A stretch of 64,000 nucleotides of DNA from Megalobrama amblycephala. Its lineage: Eukaryota > Chordata > Actinopteri > Cypriniformes > Xenocyprididae. The stretch covers positions 10,454,882 through 10,518,881 of the forward strand of contig NC_063066.1 of the NCBI RefSeq assembly GCF_018812025.1, written 5' to 3'. The first letter of the stretch is position 1; each line of letters begins with the position of its first letter. The translations under genes and the position numbers were made by a program. A model generated the notes under the pieces. The model did no database searches, was not told the origin of the DNA, and saw only the letters and a list, made by a program, of their open reading frames with translations. Below are positions 18,728 through 31,215 of the stretch, one piece after another.

Positions 18728-21187
18728 AGGGATAAGTCACCTAAACATGAAAATGATTTCACTATTTACTCACCGCCATGTTGTTCAATTTCTTTTTTTC
18801 CTTAGTGGAACATAAAAATAGAAGGTTGGCTGAATGTTCAGATTGCACTTTTCTATTCAATAAAAGTGAATGGGGATGATGTCGAGCTCCAAAATGACCT
18901 AAAAGCACTATAAAAGCACCATAAAAGTAGTCCAGCACTATATTACAAGACTTATGAATGCATATGAGAGCTTTGTGAGAGAAACAGATCCAAAATGAAA
19001 GACTCCCTGTGGGGAAAATCAAGTTTTTAATGTTGTTTATGTGTCTATGTGGTGTTTTTAATATGCTTTAAGACAAACCATGTGCAAATTCATATGTCAA
19101 CAGCATTGCTGAGTATTTTGTCCTTAAAACTGCAGTAAAAAAAAAAAGAGGTTTGAAATTGCTGGTGTTTCTGAAATCACAAATCACGTCAATGTGCTGG
19201 CAGGCTTTAGCATATCATTAAAGGTGCCCTAGAACTTTTTTTAAAAAGATGTAATATAAGTCTAAGGTGTCCCCTGAATGTGTCTGTGAAGTTTCAGCTC
19301 AAAATACCCCATAGATTTTTTTTAATTCATTTTTTTAACTGCCTATTTTGGGGCATCATTATAAATGAGCCGATTCAGGGTGTGTGGCCCTTTAATTCTC
19401 CTGCTCCCCGCCCACGGAGCTCGTGCTTGCCTTGAACAGTGCATAAACAAAGTTTACACAGCTAATATAACCCTCAAATGGATCTTTACAAAGTGTTCGT
19501 CATGCATGCGGCATGCATGCGTCGGATTATGTGAGTATTGTATACTGTTATATTGTTTACATTGATTCTGAATGAATTTGAAGCTGTGCTCCGTGGCTAA
19601 CGGCTAATGCTACACTGTTGGAGAGATTTATAAAGAATGAAGTTGTGTTTATGAATTATACAGACTGCAAGTGTTTAAAAATGAAAATAGCGACGGCTCT
19701 TGTCTCCGTGAATACAGTAAGAAACGATGGTAACTTTAACTGCATTTAACAGTACATTAGCAACATGCTAACGAAACATTTAGATATCTAAAAATATCAT
19801 GATATCATGGATCATGTCAGTTATTATTGCTCCATCTGCCATTTTTTGCTATTGTCCTTGCTTGCTTACCTAGTCTGTTGATTCAGCTCTGCACAGATCC
19901 AGACGTTCTGCCCTTGTCTAATGCCTTTTATAATGTTGTTACGTAACAGTCGGTGTTATGTTGAGATTCGCCTATATCTTATATAAATGAGATTTATATA
20001 AGAAGGAGGAAACAATGGAGTTTGAGACTCACTGTATGTCATTTTCATGTACTGAACTCTTGTTATTTGACTATGCCAAGATAAATTCAATTTTTCATTC
20101 GAGGGCACCTTTAACAGCGAACTAGCAGGGGAGTCTCGAGAGAAGCCAGGTTATCCCGGTATATTTTTCTGTTGATATGAAACAATGTGTAGATTTAGCA
20201 ATATGATGGGTGTATGATGTATATTATGATGTTATGATGAACTATATGTCTTTCTCCACTGACGTTTTGAGATGTTAAAGCGTTTGTAAGGATACTGATT
20301 ATTAGAAGGCAGCTGTTTGACTCTGATATGGCAAATGGGAACATGGTTTGTGTAATATTATTGACACATTATTAGCTGTTTGATAACATAGTCAAGCAAA
20401 AGGCTAATCATATTAATTTCCGTTATGTGTCCGACGTTGTAAAGAGCGATAACTTTGTGCAGTGTTTACCTCAGTAAGTTGACCGAGTGGATCTCTGAGC
20501 TGGTGTGAGTGGAGGCGGGACTAATTTGCATATTCATTGATCCGCGTATATTAAATAAGGCTAGGGTGTAGAGTTACATTCAAGCTATTTAAGGAAGACA
20601 TTTTTTTCACAGGAAAAAACATTTAGATATGTCATTTTGGTGAGCAAATATGACTTTTAAGGGATAAAATTATTGACTACAGGGGGACTTTAGGTCATTA
20701 TACACTTAAAATCTCATTCACACTCTACCCATATTGGTTAAGATGATTTCCTCTGGTTAATGCTGCTTGTTTTCAAACTTTTGTTTTTGAAATATTAAAT
20801 AGTTTTAAATAATGTAACAATGATTTATTTTGTGATTCAGATAATTTTTAATATATATATAAAGTAATTTTAAGTAACTCAGAGGTCTCTTTGGAAGCTT
20901 GCTGAGAGCCAATGTGTTACACCTGGTCTGACATGACATGGCATATTTAAATATACACAAGAGCTGCAGTGGAAGGGATGATTTTCTCCAAATAATTACT
21001 GAAATTTAGGTCTGTTGCTCACAACAAAGGTATCACATGACTTCAGACAACTTGGATAACATATATCCCTCTTTTATTTCAGTGTACAGAAAAGAGCAGG
21101 GTGAGAATTCTGCCAATCATTTCCTGTTGTGTTTACCACAAAGAATATTTAGAATGACATAATTTGAATTTTGAGTTCACTACCCCT
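18728..21187. mobile_element. Large TTAA MITE relative carrying a nested element
   Basis: Left end AGGGATAAGTCACCTAAACATG after TTAA (18724-18727), right end TTGAGTTCACTACCCCT before TTAA (21188-21191). The middle is interrupted by the AGGTGCC-family element at 19222-20110. That the two ends belong to one element is inferred from matching orientation and target site. Confidence 0.55.
19222..20110 (+). mobile_element. TTAA-flanked DNA element, AGGTGCC-end family, copy 3
   Basis: AGGTGCCCTAGAACTT at the left and TTCGAGGGCACCT at the right, each bordered by TTAA (19218-19221, 20111-20114). This is the most complete uninterrupted copy of the family in the window. Collinear with 7253-8181. Confidence 0.88.
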
Positions 21188-23035
21188 TTAAATGTCATTC
21201 CTGAATCTACAGTACTGTGTGCATTTTTCATCAGAAAACCTTCCAACAGTAAAAAAGAACTTTGTTTTCATATGTAATGAACAATAAGCTCAGACAAATC
21301 AAATAATACTGCATGTCACTTGAGTGTTATATGAAGACAATTGTCTAGACAGAGATAATTACTGTGCCACAGTCAGATGCAGTGAACAGCTGAGATGCAT
21401 GTCTGGCCGTTCCTCTGCCACAAGATTCATTACTGCATAGCAACAGTGTCATTTGCAGGCTAGGAGGAGATTTACCTCTTTACTGAGATGTTGTATTCTT
21501 ATGAGCAGATTATTAATGCAAAACGTCTCCATTCAAGTGTTCAGAAAGTACCTTCACATGACACCATGGTCAACACGATATCAAACCCTATTTACAGTAC
21601 TTTTGAAGTGAACATGTTAATTCAAATTATTTATCTGTGCATTTTAAATAATTTGTTTGACTTCATAATCTTTAATCAAAAGATAAAGACACTATAAAGA
21701 TTAAAAAAAAAATTCCTTTTCCAGTGACATCACACATCAATAACAGCATAAAATGCTATGACAAACAATAAAACCCAGCAAATGGCAGTTAATAATTAAC
21801 ACAAAATCACACACAATCAGTAACGAGAAGATAAAATCACATTTCAGAGCTCCATTATCAGGGGCGTCTTGTGAGTAAATTTACACAAGATTAAAAAGAC
21901 ACTCTATTTGTTACACTATATACATCCAGAGCTGTATCCTCATCAAATTTAGGTGTAACTCATGAACCAGCAGGGGGCAGGGTTGCTCCATTAGTTTTTT
22001 TGTTGGCTTTAGCGGTTCCAATTTGATATGGTGGAAATATTATACAGCATAAATGCCATTGATAATATTATTTGCAATTATATTGAACCTTAGAACTCAG
22101 AGTAGGGACATGAATATTAAAAATATCTTAAAATTACATTCTTGTTTATGTTGTGATGCAACTGAATACAAATTACAGTGATATGAATAGGCTACTTGAA
22201 AATTAATCCAAGCAGTAAAAGACTGGAAAGATTAGAAAAAAATTTAACAAAAAGCAAACAGAATGCTTTTAATAAGAAGCTAAGGGCACATGAATTATAG
22301 GCCTACATTCATCTCATGCTTCTCAGTACTTCTACAAGAATTTTTTTGTTGATTTTATTTGCCTGGTTGACACTTTGCTATTGCTGCTTATTTACATAAA
22401 CAAAAACATGCTATTGCACATACTTGCATATTAAATTGCACCCTAATTTACAAGCTCGTAAACACAGACAGACTCCAGTAAGTATGTAGATTTGCGTGCT
22501 CAAATGCCAGCGAACCTCCCCTGGAACCAGTGGCTGTCTTCATTATTTGCTCAAATGAGCACAGTGCTCAAAGTTATAGATAGATATTAATAAATGGTAG
22601 CCCTGGCAACCGTTCCCTGGTAATGTGGAGCAGCACGGGGAGCCACAAGCAATACCTCCACTGACACAGAGCAGCAGAGCCCAGACGGCCTCGCACTCAC
22701 ATCCATAGATCACTGATCTCAGATCAGTCCTGAGAGCAGCTCAATGCAGTCACACACTTCATTTCCCACTGTATGCACTGTAATCTGTGACTCAGGTAAC
22801 ACAGCACAGTCATATGATATGTGTGTCAGGTACTGCAGTTAAATCCATTACAACTAAAGGATCTATGCTGTTATATTTAGTGGATTATTGAGGTGAGGTA
22901 TGCTATTACTTTTGATCAGACATACATTTTTTGTTTGGTGGATAATAAAATAAGCATTGGTGGATAATAAAATAAAATGCCACAGACTTATATTGAAGAA
23001 GGGACCTGAGTCATATCTAAGGACAAGAATATGAT
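21188..23035. other. Intergenic, upstream of xpnpep2
   Basis: AT-rich, mostly unrecognised sequence. A less AT-rich patch around 22490-22780 shows no open frame with splice support. No gene identified. Confidence 0.4.
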
Positions 23036-23960
23036 ACAATGAAAGAATATGAAACAAAGCAAAACACAATAAAACTACGCAACAAAGCAAAATAAATCAA
23101 AACAAAGAAACAGAACAAAGCAACAAACACAATAAACCCAAGCAGCAAAGCAAAACAAAACAAATTAAAAGAAAGCAACAAAACAAAATAAAGCAAAAAA
23201 GCAACAAAACACAATAAAGCTAAACAACAAGAGCAAAACAAAGCAAAGCGAAACAAAACAAAGCAAAGCAACAAAACAAATCACAATAAAGCTAAGCAGC
23301 AAAGCAAAACAAAAAGCAAAGCAAAACAAAACAATGCAACACAACAAAACACAATAAACTGAAGCAGCAAAGCAAAACAAATTAAAACAAAGCAACAAAA
23401 CACAATAAACCTAAGCAGCACACCAAAACAAATAAAAAAGCAACAAAACAAAATAAGCAAAAAGCAACAAAACTAAACACAATAAAGCTAAGCAGCAAAG
23501 CAAACCAAAGCCAAACAAAACAAAGCAAAAAACTAAGAAACAAAAAACAAACTAAACAAAGCAAAACAAATCAAAACAATGAAACAAAAAAAGCAAAGCA
23601 ATACAACACAACAAAGCTATGCAGCAAAGCCAAACAAAACAAAGCAAAAAAGCAACAAAACAAAGCAAAACAAATCAAAACAAAGAAACAAAACAAACTA
23701 AAGTGAAGCAACAAAACAAAATACAATAAAGCTAAGCAGTAAAGCCAAACAAAAAAATAAAAAAGAAACAAAACAAAGCAAAAAAAACTAAGCAAAACAA
23801 AGAAACAAAACAAAATAAAGCAAAGCAACAAAACACAAGCAGCAAAGCAAAACAAAACAAAACAAAACAACAAAAGACAAAGCAAAAAATCAAAACAAAC
23901 AAATCAAAACAAAGGAACAAAACAACAAAGTAAAGCAAAGTAAAGCAACAAAAAATAAAT
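23036..23960. repeat. Purine-rich low-complexity array (AACAAAGC / AAACAAAA words)
   Basis: About 900 bp made of the words AAGCAACAAAACA, AAAGCAAAACAAA and AATAAAGCTAAGCAGC in varying order. The plus strand has almost no T. The minus-strand open frames (MLCFVLF-like) are a by-product of this composition. Confidence 0.92.
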
Positions 23961-23967
23961 TAAAAAT

Positions 23968-24090
23968 CAGGCTGGTCTGTTGGCTGGTTTAGAGGGGTTT
24001 TGGACATTTTTTGTCTGGAAGATCAACTGGCTGCAAAGCTAAACCAACTGCATCAGCTAAGACCAGTGACCCAAACTTAGGCTGGTGTAA
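23968..24090. repeat. GGCTGGTTTA-type repeat
   Basis: Words GGCTGGTCTGTTGGCTGGTTT and CTTAGGCTGGTGTAAAC resemble a common cyprinid GGCTGGTTTAAGCTGG repeat. Confidence 0.5.
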
Positions 24091-26315
24091 ACTTTAAAAA
24101 GCCTTCTTCTTTTTTTTTTTTTTAAACAGATAGAGACCTAAAGGTGGGCTCTTTTGACCTGGATAAGTAAGAAACCGCCTAGCAACACTGACACCCTAGC
24201 AACCATTAAAACACCGTATTCCCATCAGAAAGTGTAAATATCTCTTGATACTGTGCTGCTCTTCACATTGTTTCCCATGATGCTGACCATGTTCCTCACC
24301 TGCTCACTGTAAGTCTCACTCAGTCAATCATTATCTATGATGTGACTACAGTAGTTACTGTCAAATGCCTGGAGGTGCTGGTACGTAAATCATAGATATC
24401 AACACTAGAGACCAAGGACACACAGCATGTGTTTGCCACTTGAAATATGTTATGCAGTGTCAAAAGAGAAAGAGAGATAGAGGAAAAGAATGCGCCTACA
24501 GAAACAATGAGAAGTTGCAGAGGAAATCCTTCAGGAGGAGCACATGCGATGCCTTAGTAGGTTGTGAGCTGGGTCACGTATAGCAGTCTGCACCTCAACT
24601 TCAGTCCACGGGTCTCTGAGCAGAGGAAACAGAACCCAATGCAATACAGAGCCCCTTCTGTCAACACAGACAATTTTAGGTCCCAAAGTCACAGACTGTG
24701 AATACAACGATTTCCCTTTAGATTAGATCGATTACTGTGTTTTTGGCATGGACAAGCAGAAATGTCTCTTTCTAAATGGTAATTGCTGCAAACTTTGCTA
24801 AGTGTGCCAGATTAAAAGCAGGTGGACGTTTTGTAAAGTTTAGAGCATGTTTGAAGTTAACTTTTAACATGCAATGCCAAACACTGCGAGGACATATTTC
24901 GTCACTGCAACTGAAATGCTTTCTGAATGTTTTTGTATAATACAATGTAGCATGCAGTATACATTTTTCAAAGCTACAAAAGGAAGTAATGACAGTTGAA
25001 ATCATCATACATGGGCTGCAATACACCAGATTGTGCTGAAAGAAGACAGGAATGTGAAGACAACACATGGAATAGATCGCGAAACCGGATGAATGTCATC
25101 AGCAGTGTGCGATCAAACCAGATGGAATGATCTCATTGACACGTCAAGCAAATTATATACGCTACGCTATGCTTACTGACATGTTAGAATTCAATTAAGC
25201 AAATCACATTTATTCTGTCATGAGATCCGCCCATTAATCCAACTGATATTCCTGGGAGTTCAACGGCCGAATAAATAAGATAACCTCAGAGAGATTATGA
25301 GACTTTGAAGTGGATGTATCAGGGTGAGGCTGGAATGGAGAAGCTTCCAGCAGGCCATGGAAGCTGTCAGATGCCAGTCGGAGTGACTGATGATTGGGGT
25401 TGGTGTTCGATCCCGATGCTGGTCCCTGATCTGTGTAATCAGAACCTGAGAAACGGTGGGATTAGACAGGTCAGACAGGGTCAGGAGAGATGGATGTTGA
25501 ACTTCCCTCTCGGCTGTGCTTAGACACTCGGAGGCGGAGGAGTTTTACATAATCAGCGGGTGGTCTCCGGGGTGCAGGAGTGGAGCTGTACTAAAACACA
25601 CACACATAAAGTCTCACACTCCACACTTACTCAAACACACCCCATGCTGCTCGCACCAGAGGAAGAGACCCCACTGTGCGTCTACTCCTCAGAATTAATG
25701 AAGGTATGTGGAAGTGCTCTAGTTTTGAATAACAGAGAACGCTGAGCTCAGTGCTCCTTAAAAGAAAGAGAATATGGAGTACGTATTCTGTTTAAAAAAA
25801 ATGTAGGCGTGCACTTTCTATGAATTGGGTATAAAGTAGGGCCTAAAACAAAAATAAAAGCAAGTTAGTGAAAGGAGGGATATAACCGATATGGAAAATG
25901 TCAATGTTTAACCTCAGGAGGTAAAATTTTCACAACCCTGTTACCAAAACAGGAACATAAAAAATTTTTTTTTTTTAAAAAGCAAACAAAAATAGACAAA
26001 ACGTATCAAATTAAAAAAGTACAACATGACAGAATGCGTAACAGGGTTGAAGATTGAGCTCATTAGGCTACATTCACACTGCATTTGCTTACAGGTGTCT
26101 TGAAATGTCCCGTTCAGACAGCAACTTGCAGTAGCGTCTCGAATACTGCCTGTATGAACGTGCAACGAGAGTCAAGCAAGCTTGTTTTCTCTTACCAGTA
26201 ACCGTAACCATAGCGACACTGACCAAAATAATATGAAATATGGCAATGTATATAACACTAAAAAAAAGTCTTATCACTTTTTGAGCCACGAGTTCATCCG
26301 TCAAATCTTCATTAA
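24091..26315. other. Intergenic, no gene recognised
   Basis: Includes G+C-richer sequence at 25300-25700 with several overlapping short open frames but no homology I recognise. From about 26050 it may belong to a larger repeat surrounding the MITE at 26316. Confidence 0.35.
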
Positions 26316-26942
26316 AGGAATAGTTCACCCAAAAAGTAAAAAATAATGCATCCATCAATAAAAAAAAAAAGTAATCCATATGACTCCAGTGGGTTAATAA
26401 GAGCCTTCTGAAGCAAAGCAATGCATTTCTGTAAGAAAAATATCCATATTTAAAGCTTTATAAATTCAAATAACTAACTTCCGGCGGATGACCAACTTGC
26501 GCCGCCTCTGACACGATGTATGACGCAGGATGTAGGAGTAGGTGAGAGTAGACGCCTCTCACGGTTCAAACAAATAGGGCTGTGCATCTGGTCAAAGGAT
26601 ATTCTTCCGCCACAATCGACATGCGCGTTCTGTGTACGTTAAAGCTAGTTATTTAATTTATAACACACACACAGTCACAGATATTTTTCTTACAAAAACA
26701 CAAAAACGCTTTGTTAACCCCCTGGAGTCGTATTAGGCTACTTTTTTTATGGGTGGATGCATTATTTTTGACTTCAAAACGTGGTCCCCCATTCACAACA
26801 ATTATAAACCTTGGAGGACTAAGGATATTTTTAAATATATCTCTGATTGTGTTAATCTGAAAGAAGATAGCCATATACACCTAAGATGGCTTGAGGGTGA
26901 GTAAATCATGGGATATTTTTCATTTTTGAGTGAACTATAACT
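26316..26942. mobile_element. TTAA MITE relative, 627 bp
   Basis: AGGAATAGTTCACCC after TTAA (26312-26315); GAGTGAACTATAACT before TTAA (26943-26946). The interior differs from other copies. The flanks on both sides (CATTCACACTGC near 26070, CCGTTCACACAGCGC near 27230) suggest it sits in a Harbinger-like host repeat. Confidence 0.75.
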
Positions 26943-27249
26943 TTAACCGACTGAAGCATCGATGTAAACGCGTCGTTTAACCACTGCACTCGCGTCTCTC
27001 GTCCTTTGCAGTGTCTTGCGCATGATACGGCATTTGAGTCGTGCATAGAACACAAAACTGACAGGAGCCGCTCCGGTGGAGAATATCTAAAACCTTTAGC
27101 TGACACACAGCTCTTATTTCCGTTGCTGTAAGTTACCGAAAGTGAAATCACACACGCGAAACCCCTGAGCGTAGTTGCTCTCTCACACTGTATGACGTGA
27201 CAGACAACTAGTTGTCCAGTGAGGTTCCGTTCACACAGCGCAGGTTTTC

Positions 27250-28887
27250 CGAGAATGTCCTGAAAATGTACGGGTTTGAGTTCGGTTATAGAATGCGGTT
27301 GTCACTCCCATAAATAACCGTACTGTGTGTGAACGTAACTGACAACCGTATTCTGGTGGTCAACACTACATATAGTGTGGTCAACACTACATTTTGTATA
27401 AAAAAATACAATTTCTAATAGGTGTTCGCTGTTGGTTGTTAAAATGAAGTTAATAATTAAAATCCTGTATTGTATAGATCAAAATGATGACATACTATTT
27501 TATTTGTTGAATACAGAGTAAAGAAAAAGTCAAGACGTCTGAGATGAGACAAGCCAAAATCACAATTTCAAAGGTGGACTCAGACATTGGTTTCATGCTA
27601 GGTTAATTTTATGTTTATCAAACATATCTAATAGTTTGCACAACAAAAAAACATAGAATTTGTGCTTCTAATGCTTTACCAAACTAATCGTAACACCAAA
27701 GTGTTGGTGGAATGTGCCAACTGTCTTTAATGATTTCATGTTTGCTGGGTAGTTTTATATACTTTGTAGTGGAAGTGCAATTTATTCTCTTCCTGCGATT
27801 GGTCCATCACATTAAATCACAGATGCCCTAATAAAACTTCTCTCCCTTCACTCCCTTATAAATATTTATGTGAGAGAGAGAGAGGGTGAGGGGTGCTGAA
27901 AACAAAGTCCAGCCGAGGGTCTCTTGCAGAGGGAGAGGTGAAAGTGAAGTTTCTATTAGAGTCTGCTCTGTTAAATATTTATGGGTCAAGAGTCGCTTTT
28001 CGTGATACCAGAAAGCACAATGACAAAGAATATCCTTCCCGATTTGCAGGACAACCCCAAAAGCCCTCTGTTCCCCACACACACAGAAAAAGACTAAAAC
28101 AAGTGTGTCAAGAACACAAAGAACCACACAACCCTTTGTTATGCTGAAACTCAGATTTTCCTTCAGAAGGCCCTCATGATATATAGAGAGAATGAGAAGC
28201 AGCTGGACAATCATGTCATTACAGTGTGTTATTTGAAAGTGGGACAAGAGAGAAAAAAAGCAGATACTCGTCTGTCCATTGATGAACAGAAATAGCTGGT
28301 TGACCACAGAATGAGAAAATTCTCCTCTTTTTACTGCAGTCGTATATTCAGTCTGGTATGAGAGTCATCCGACGTCTCCTTCCCACAGTCCTAAATGGGC
28401 ATAGTTCAAATCAACAAACATCTCGATGGCTATGTTTCAAAATCTAATGAACTGCCTACCTAGACTGAATGTTGCCCATGTCTCCCCTGTTTTGCCCTGC
28501 AGTAGATGCTTGGGCCACATGAAAAGTAAGTCTTTTTATGTCTCCGGCACCCAGAGCGACACATTCCGATGCTCTGAGAGAAGAGTGGGCGGTGACCTGT
28601 CACAGGGTCTGAGTGTTTACCAGGAGGAGGAAACTGCACTCATTATGTTTATGAATGCGGTCAGTGTGGTTACCAGGACATGAGGTGCATCACTGAATAT
28701 TAACCTTAACTGAGGCTAAATGAAACTTTTAAGACATGCACAGATAAACACTTTCAAGAACATTTATTATGCCCTTTAAACACAAGAGGAACAAGGTCAA
28801 GCAGAAGCTATATTTACAAGACTGTTAATGGCTGTAACCTGCTGTGCATTAAGCCAGGGCAGCCCCTCAAATTATAACATATACATA
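27250..28887. other. Intergenic, no gene recognised
   Basis: Contains minus- and plus-strand short open frames near 27830-28310 and 28430-28680 without recognisable domains or supporting splice structure. Confidence 0.35.
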
Positions 28888-29006
28888 CAGTTGCAATCAA
28901 AATGCTTCAACCCCCTTAACCTGCAAGACATTTTGCTGCTGAGAACAAAATTTTATGAAAACAATTCATCAAAGGCATCAGTAAACTATTATACAAAGTT
29001 TATTAA

Positions 29007-29914
29007 AGGGTTAATTCACTCAAAAATGAAAATTATGTCATTAATGACTCACCCTCATGTCGTTCCAAACCCGTAAGACCTCCGTTCATCTTCGGAACAC
29101 AGATATTTTAGATTTAGTCCGAGAGCTTTCTGTCCCTCCATTGAAAATGTATGTACGGTATACTGTCCATATCCAGAAAGGTAATAAAAACATCATCAAA
29201 GTAGTCCATGTGACATCAGTGGGTTAGTTAGAAGTTTTTGAAGCATCTAAAATACATTTTGGTCCAAAAAAATAACAAAAACTACGACTTTATTCAGCTT
29301 TGTATTCTCTTCCGGAATCCTTTCCATTGAATTGATTCTATTGAATTGATTCCATTGAATTGATTCCATTGAATCCTTTCATCTGTCAGCGTTGGTAATG
29401 CATTTTTACGTTGTTGTTTTTGGCGATTAGGACATCCGCGACATGCACACTTACGCACCATTTTAAAAAATATAGCAATACCAAAATACAAACAATGTAG
29501 AATAGCTTGAATACAGCGTGTGTCTCTCTCAGACTGTAAATGAAGCTCGGGCTCACCGGATAACACATCAGCAGCGTCTTACGTACAGCAGAGTCGTGAA
29601 CGCGGATTGACAACATACAATACAATGCTGAATAAAGTTGTAGTTTTTGTTATTTTTGGACCAAAATGTATTTTCGATGCTTCAAAAACTTCTAACTAAC
29701 CCACTGATGTCACATGGACTACTTTGATGATGTTTTTATTACCTTTCTGGACATGGACAGTATACCGTACATACATTTTCAATGGAGGGAGAGAAAGCTC
29801 TCGGACTAAATCTAAAATATCTTAAACTGTGTTCCGAAGATGAACGGAGAGTGTGGAACGACATGAGGGTGAGTCATTAATGACATAATTTTCATTTTTG
29901 GGTGAACTAACCCT
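29007..29914. mobile_element. TTAA MITE, 908-bp fold-back with unique loop
   Basis: AGGGTTAATTCACTC left, GGGTGAACTAACCCT right, TTAA on both sides (29003-29006, 29915-29918). The arms of about 300 bp match closely (for example CTTTCTGTCCCTCCATTGAA and its complement). The central 290 bp is not self-complementary. Confidence 0.9.
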
Positions 29915-30033
29915 TTAATACACATTTGAGTGATTCCGAGAATAAGTTAATGAGAAATGAAAGAAATCAAGCTGGCTCTAAACATACGTGTACAAAATTA
30001 TTCAACCCCCAAAAGTCAAATTTTGTGCAAAAT

Positions 30034-31215
30034 CTTTTATTCTTTATAAACTCCAATAAACGCTTCCTGTAAGTGCTTAGAAGCTTCTGTCACCTCTCTA
30101 CTGCAATCTTGGCCCATTCCTCGCTTGAAAAAGCTTCCAGATCACTCATAGTCTTTGGTTTCCATGCTACCACTGCTTTCTACAAATTCCACCAAATATT
30201 TTCAACGAGATTTAAAGGGTTAGTTCACCCAAAAATGAAATTGCTGCCATTAATTACTCACCCTCATGTCATTCCAAACCCGTAAGATCTTCGTTTGTCT
30301 TCGGAACACAAATTAAAATATTTTTGATGAAATCCATGGGTATCTGATCCACACATGGGTAGCAACGACATTGCACCTTTTGAGGTCCAGAAAGGTACGA
30401 AAGACATCGTTTAAAACTGTTGACGCGACTACAGTGGTTCAACCTTAATATTATGAAGTGTTTTTGTGCTCAAAAACAAAACAAAAATAATGACTTTATT
30501 CAACAAATTCATCTGTCTCTGTCATACTGCTACGCTATTTTCATTGCAGAGCTTCAGTGTTTATGTCTGAACGCGGGCTCAGTATTGGACGGCTCCTGCG
30601 TCAGCATCACACGCATGCGTCAAGCTGCTCACGTGACTGCTGCCACCGTTCGGATGTAAACACTGAAGCTCTGCAAAGAAAATAGCGTAGTAGTATGACA
30701 GGGACAGAAGAATTTGTTGAATAAAGTCATTATTTTTGTTTTGTTTTTGCGCACAAAAAGTATTCTCATCGCTTCATAATATTAAGGTTTAACCACTGTA
30801 GTCGTGTCGACAGTTTTAACGATGTCTTCTGGACCTCAAAAGGTGCAATGTCGTTGCTGCCTATGTGTGGATCAGATACCCTCGGATTTCATCAAAAATA
30901 TCTTAATTTGTGTTCCAAAGACAAACAAAGGTCTTAATGGTTTGGAACAACATGAGGGTGAGTACTTAATGACAGAAATTTCATTTTTGGGTGAACTAAC
31001 CCTTTAAATCTGAAGACTGTACAGGCCGCTCAAGAACATTCTACGACTGATCCCTGAACCAAGCTTTAGTAGATTTGGATGTATACTTTGGGATGGCTGT
31101 CCTGCAATGATCATCAAGCTTCAGTCTCTGCACCGAAGGCATCACCATCTTTGCCAAAATAGCTTGATACTTCAAAGAATTCATGATGTCCTTCATACAG
31201 TCAAGATTTCTACTT
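30034..31215 (-). pseudogene. Tc1-like transposase remnant (C-terminal half)
   Basis: Upstream part (31215-31008) reads LDCMKDIMNSLKYQAIL and TSKSTKAWFRDQS, then a stop, then NVLERPVQSSDL. The reading resumes beyond the MITE (30211-30034) as NLVENIWWNL, stop, then SDLEAFSSEEWAKIAVER. These match the second half of the DDE transposase, including the DLNPIENLWW region, with stops and at least one frameshift near the second catalytic Asp. Confidence 0.85.
30216..31003. mobile_element. TTAA MITE, 788-bp fold-back inserted in transposase frame
   Basis: AGGGTTAGTTCACCC left, GGGTGAACTAACCCT right, TTAA on both sides (30212-30215, 31004-31007). Taking it out with one TTAA restores a continuous Asp-Leu-Asn reading in the Tc1 transposase relic, which proves the 4-bp target duplication. 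Confidence 0.92.

Larger units (their letters stand above)
28888..31215 (-). mobile_element. Tc1-like element relic, interrupted by two TTAA MITEs
   Basis: Left terminus CAGTTGCAATCAAAATG after TA, with CTTCAACCCCC; an internal direct copy, AAATTATTCAACCCCC, lies near 29995. This is the IR/DR layout of many fish Tc1 elements. Transposase remains lie at 30034-31215. The right terminus was not found, so the 5' part of the transposase is lost. MITEs at 29007-29914 and 30216-31003 split it. Confidence 0.8.

Noticed and set aside
22863..23938. Several overlapping minus-strand frames rich in Phe, Leu and Cys resembling membrane proteins
   Set aside because: They arise from the T-poor AACAAAGC array; hydrophobic codons are forced by composition and the frames overlap each other.
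27828..28307. A 159-codon minus-strand open frame
   Set aside because: No recognisable motifs, and its composition resembles surrounding AT-rich DNA.
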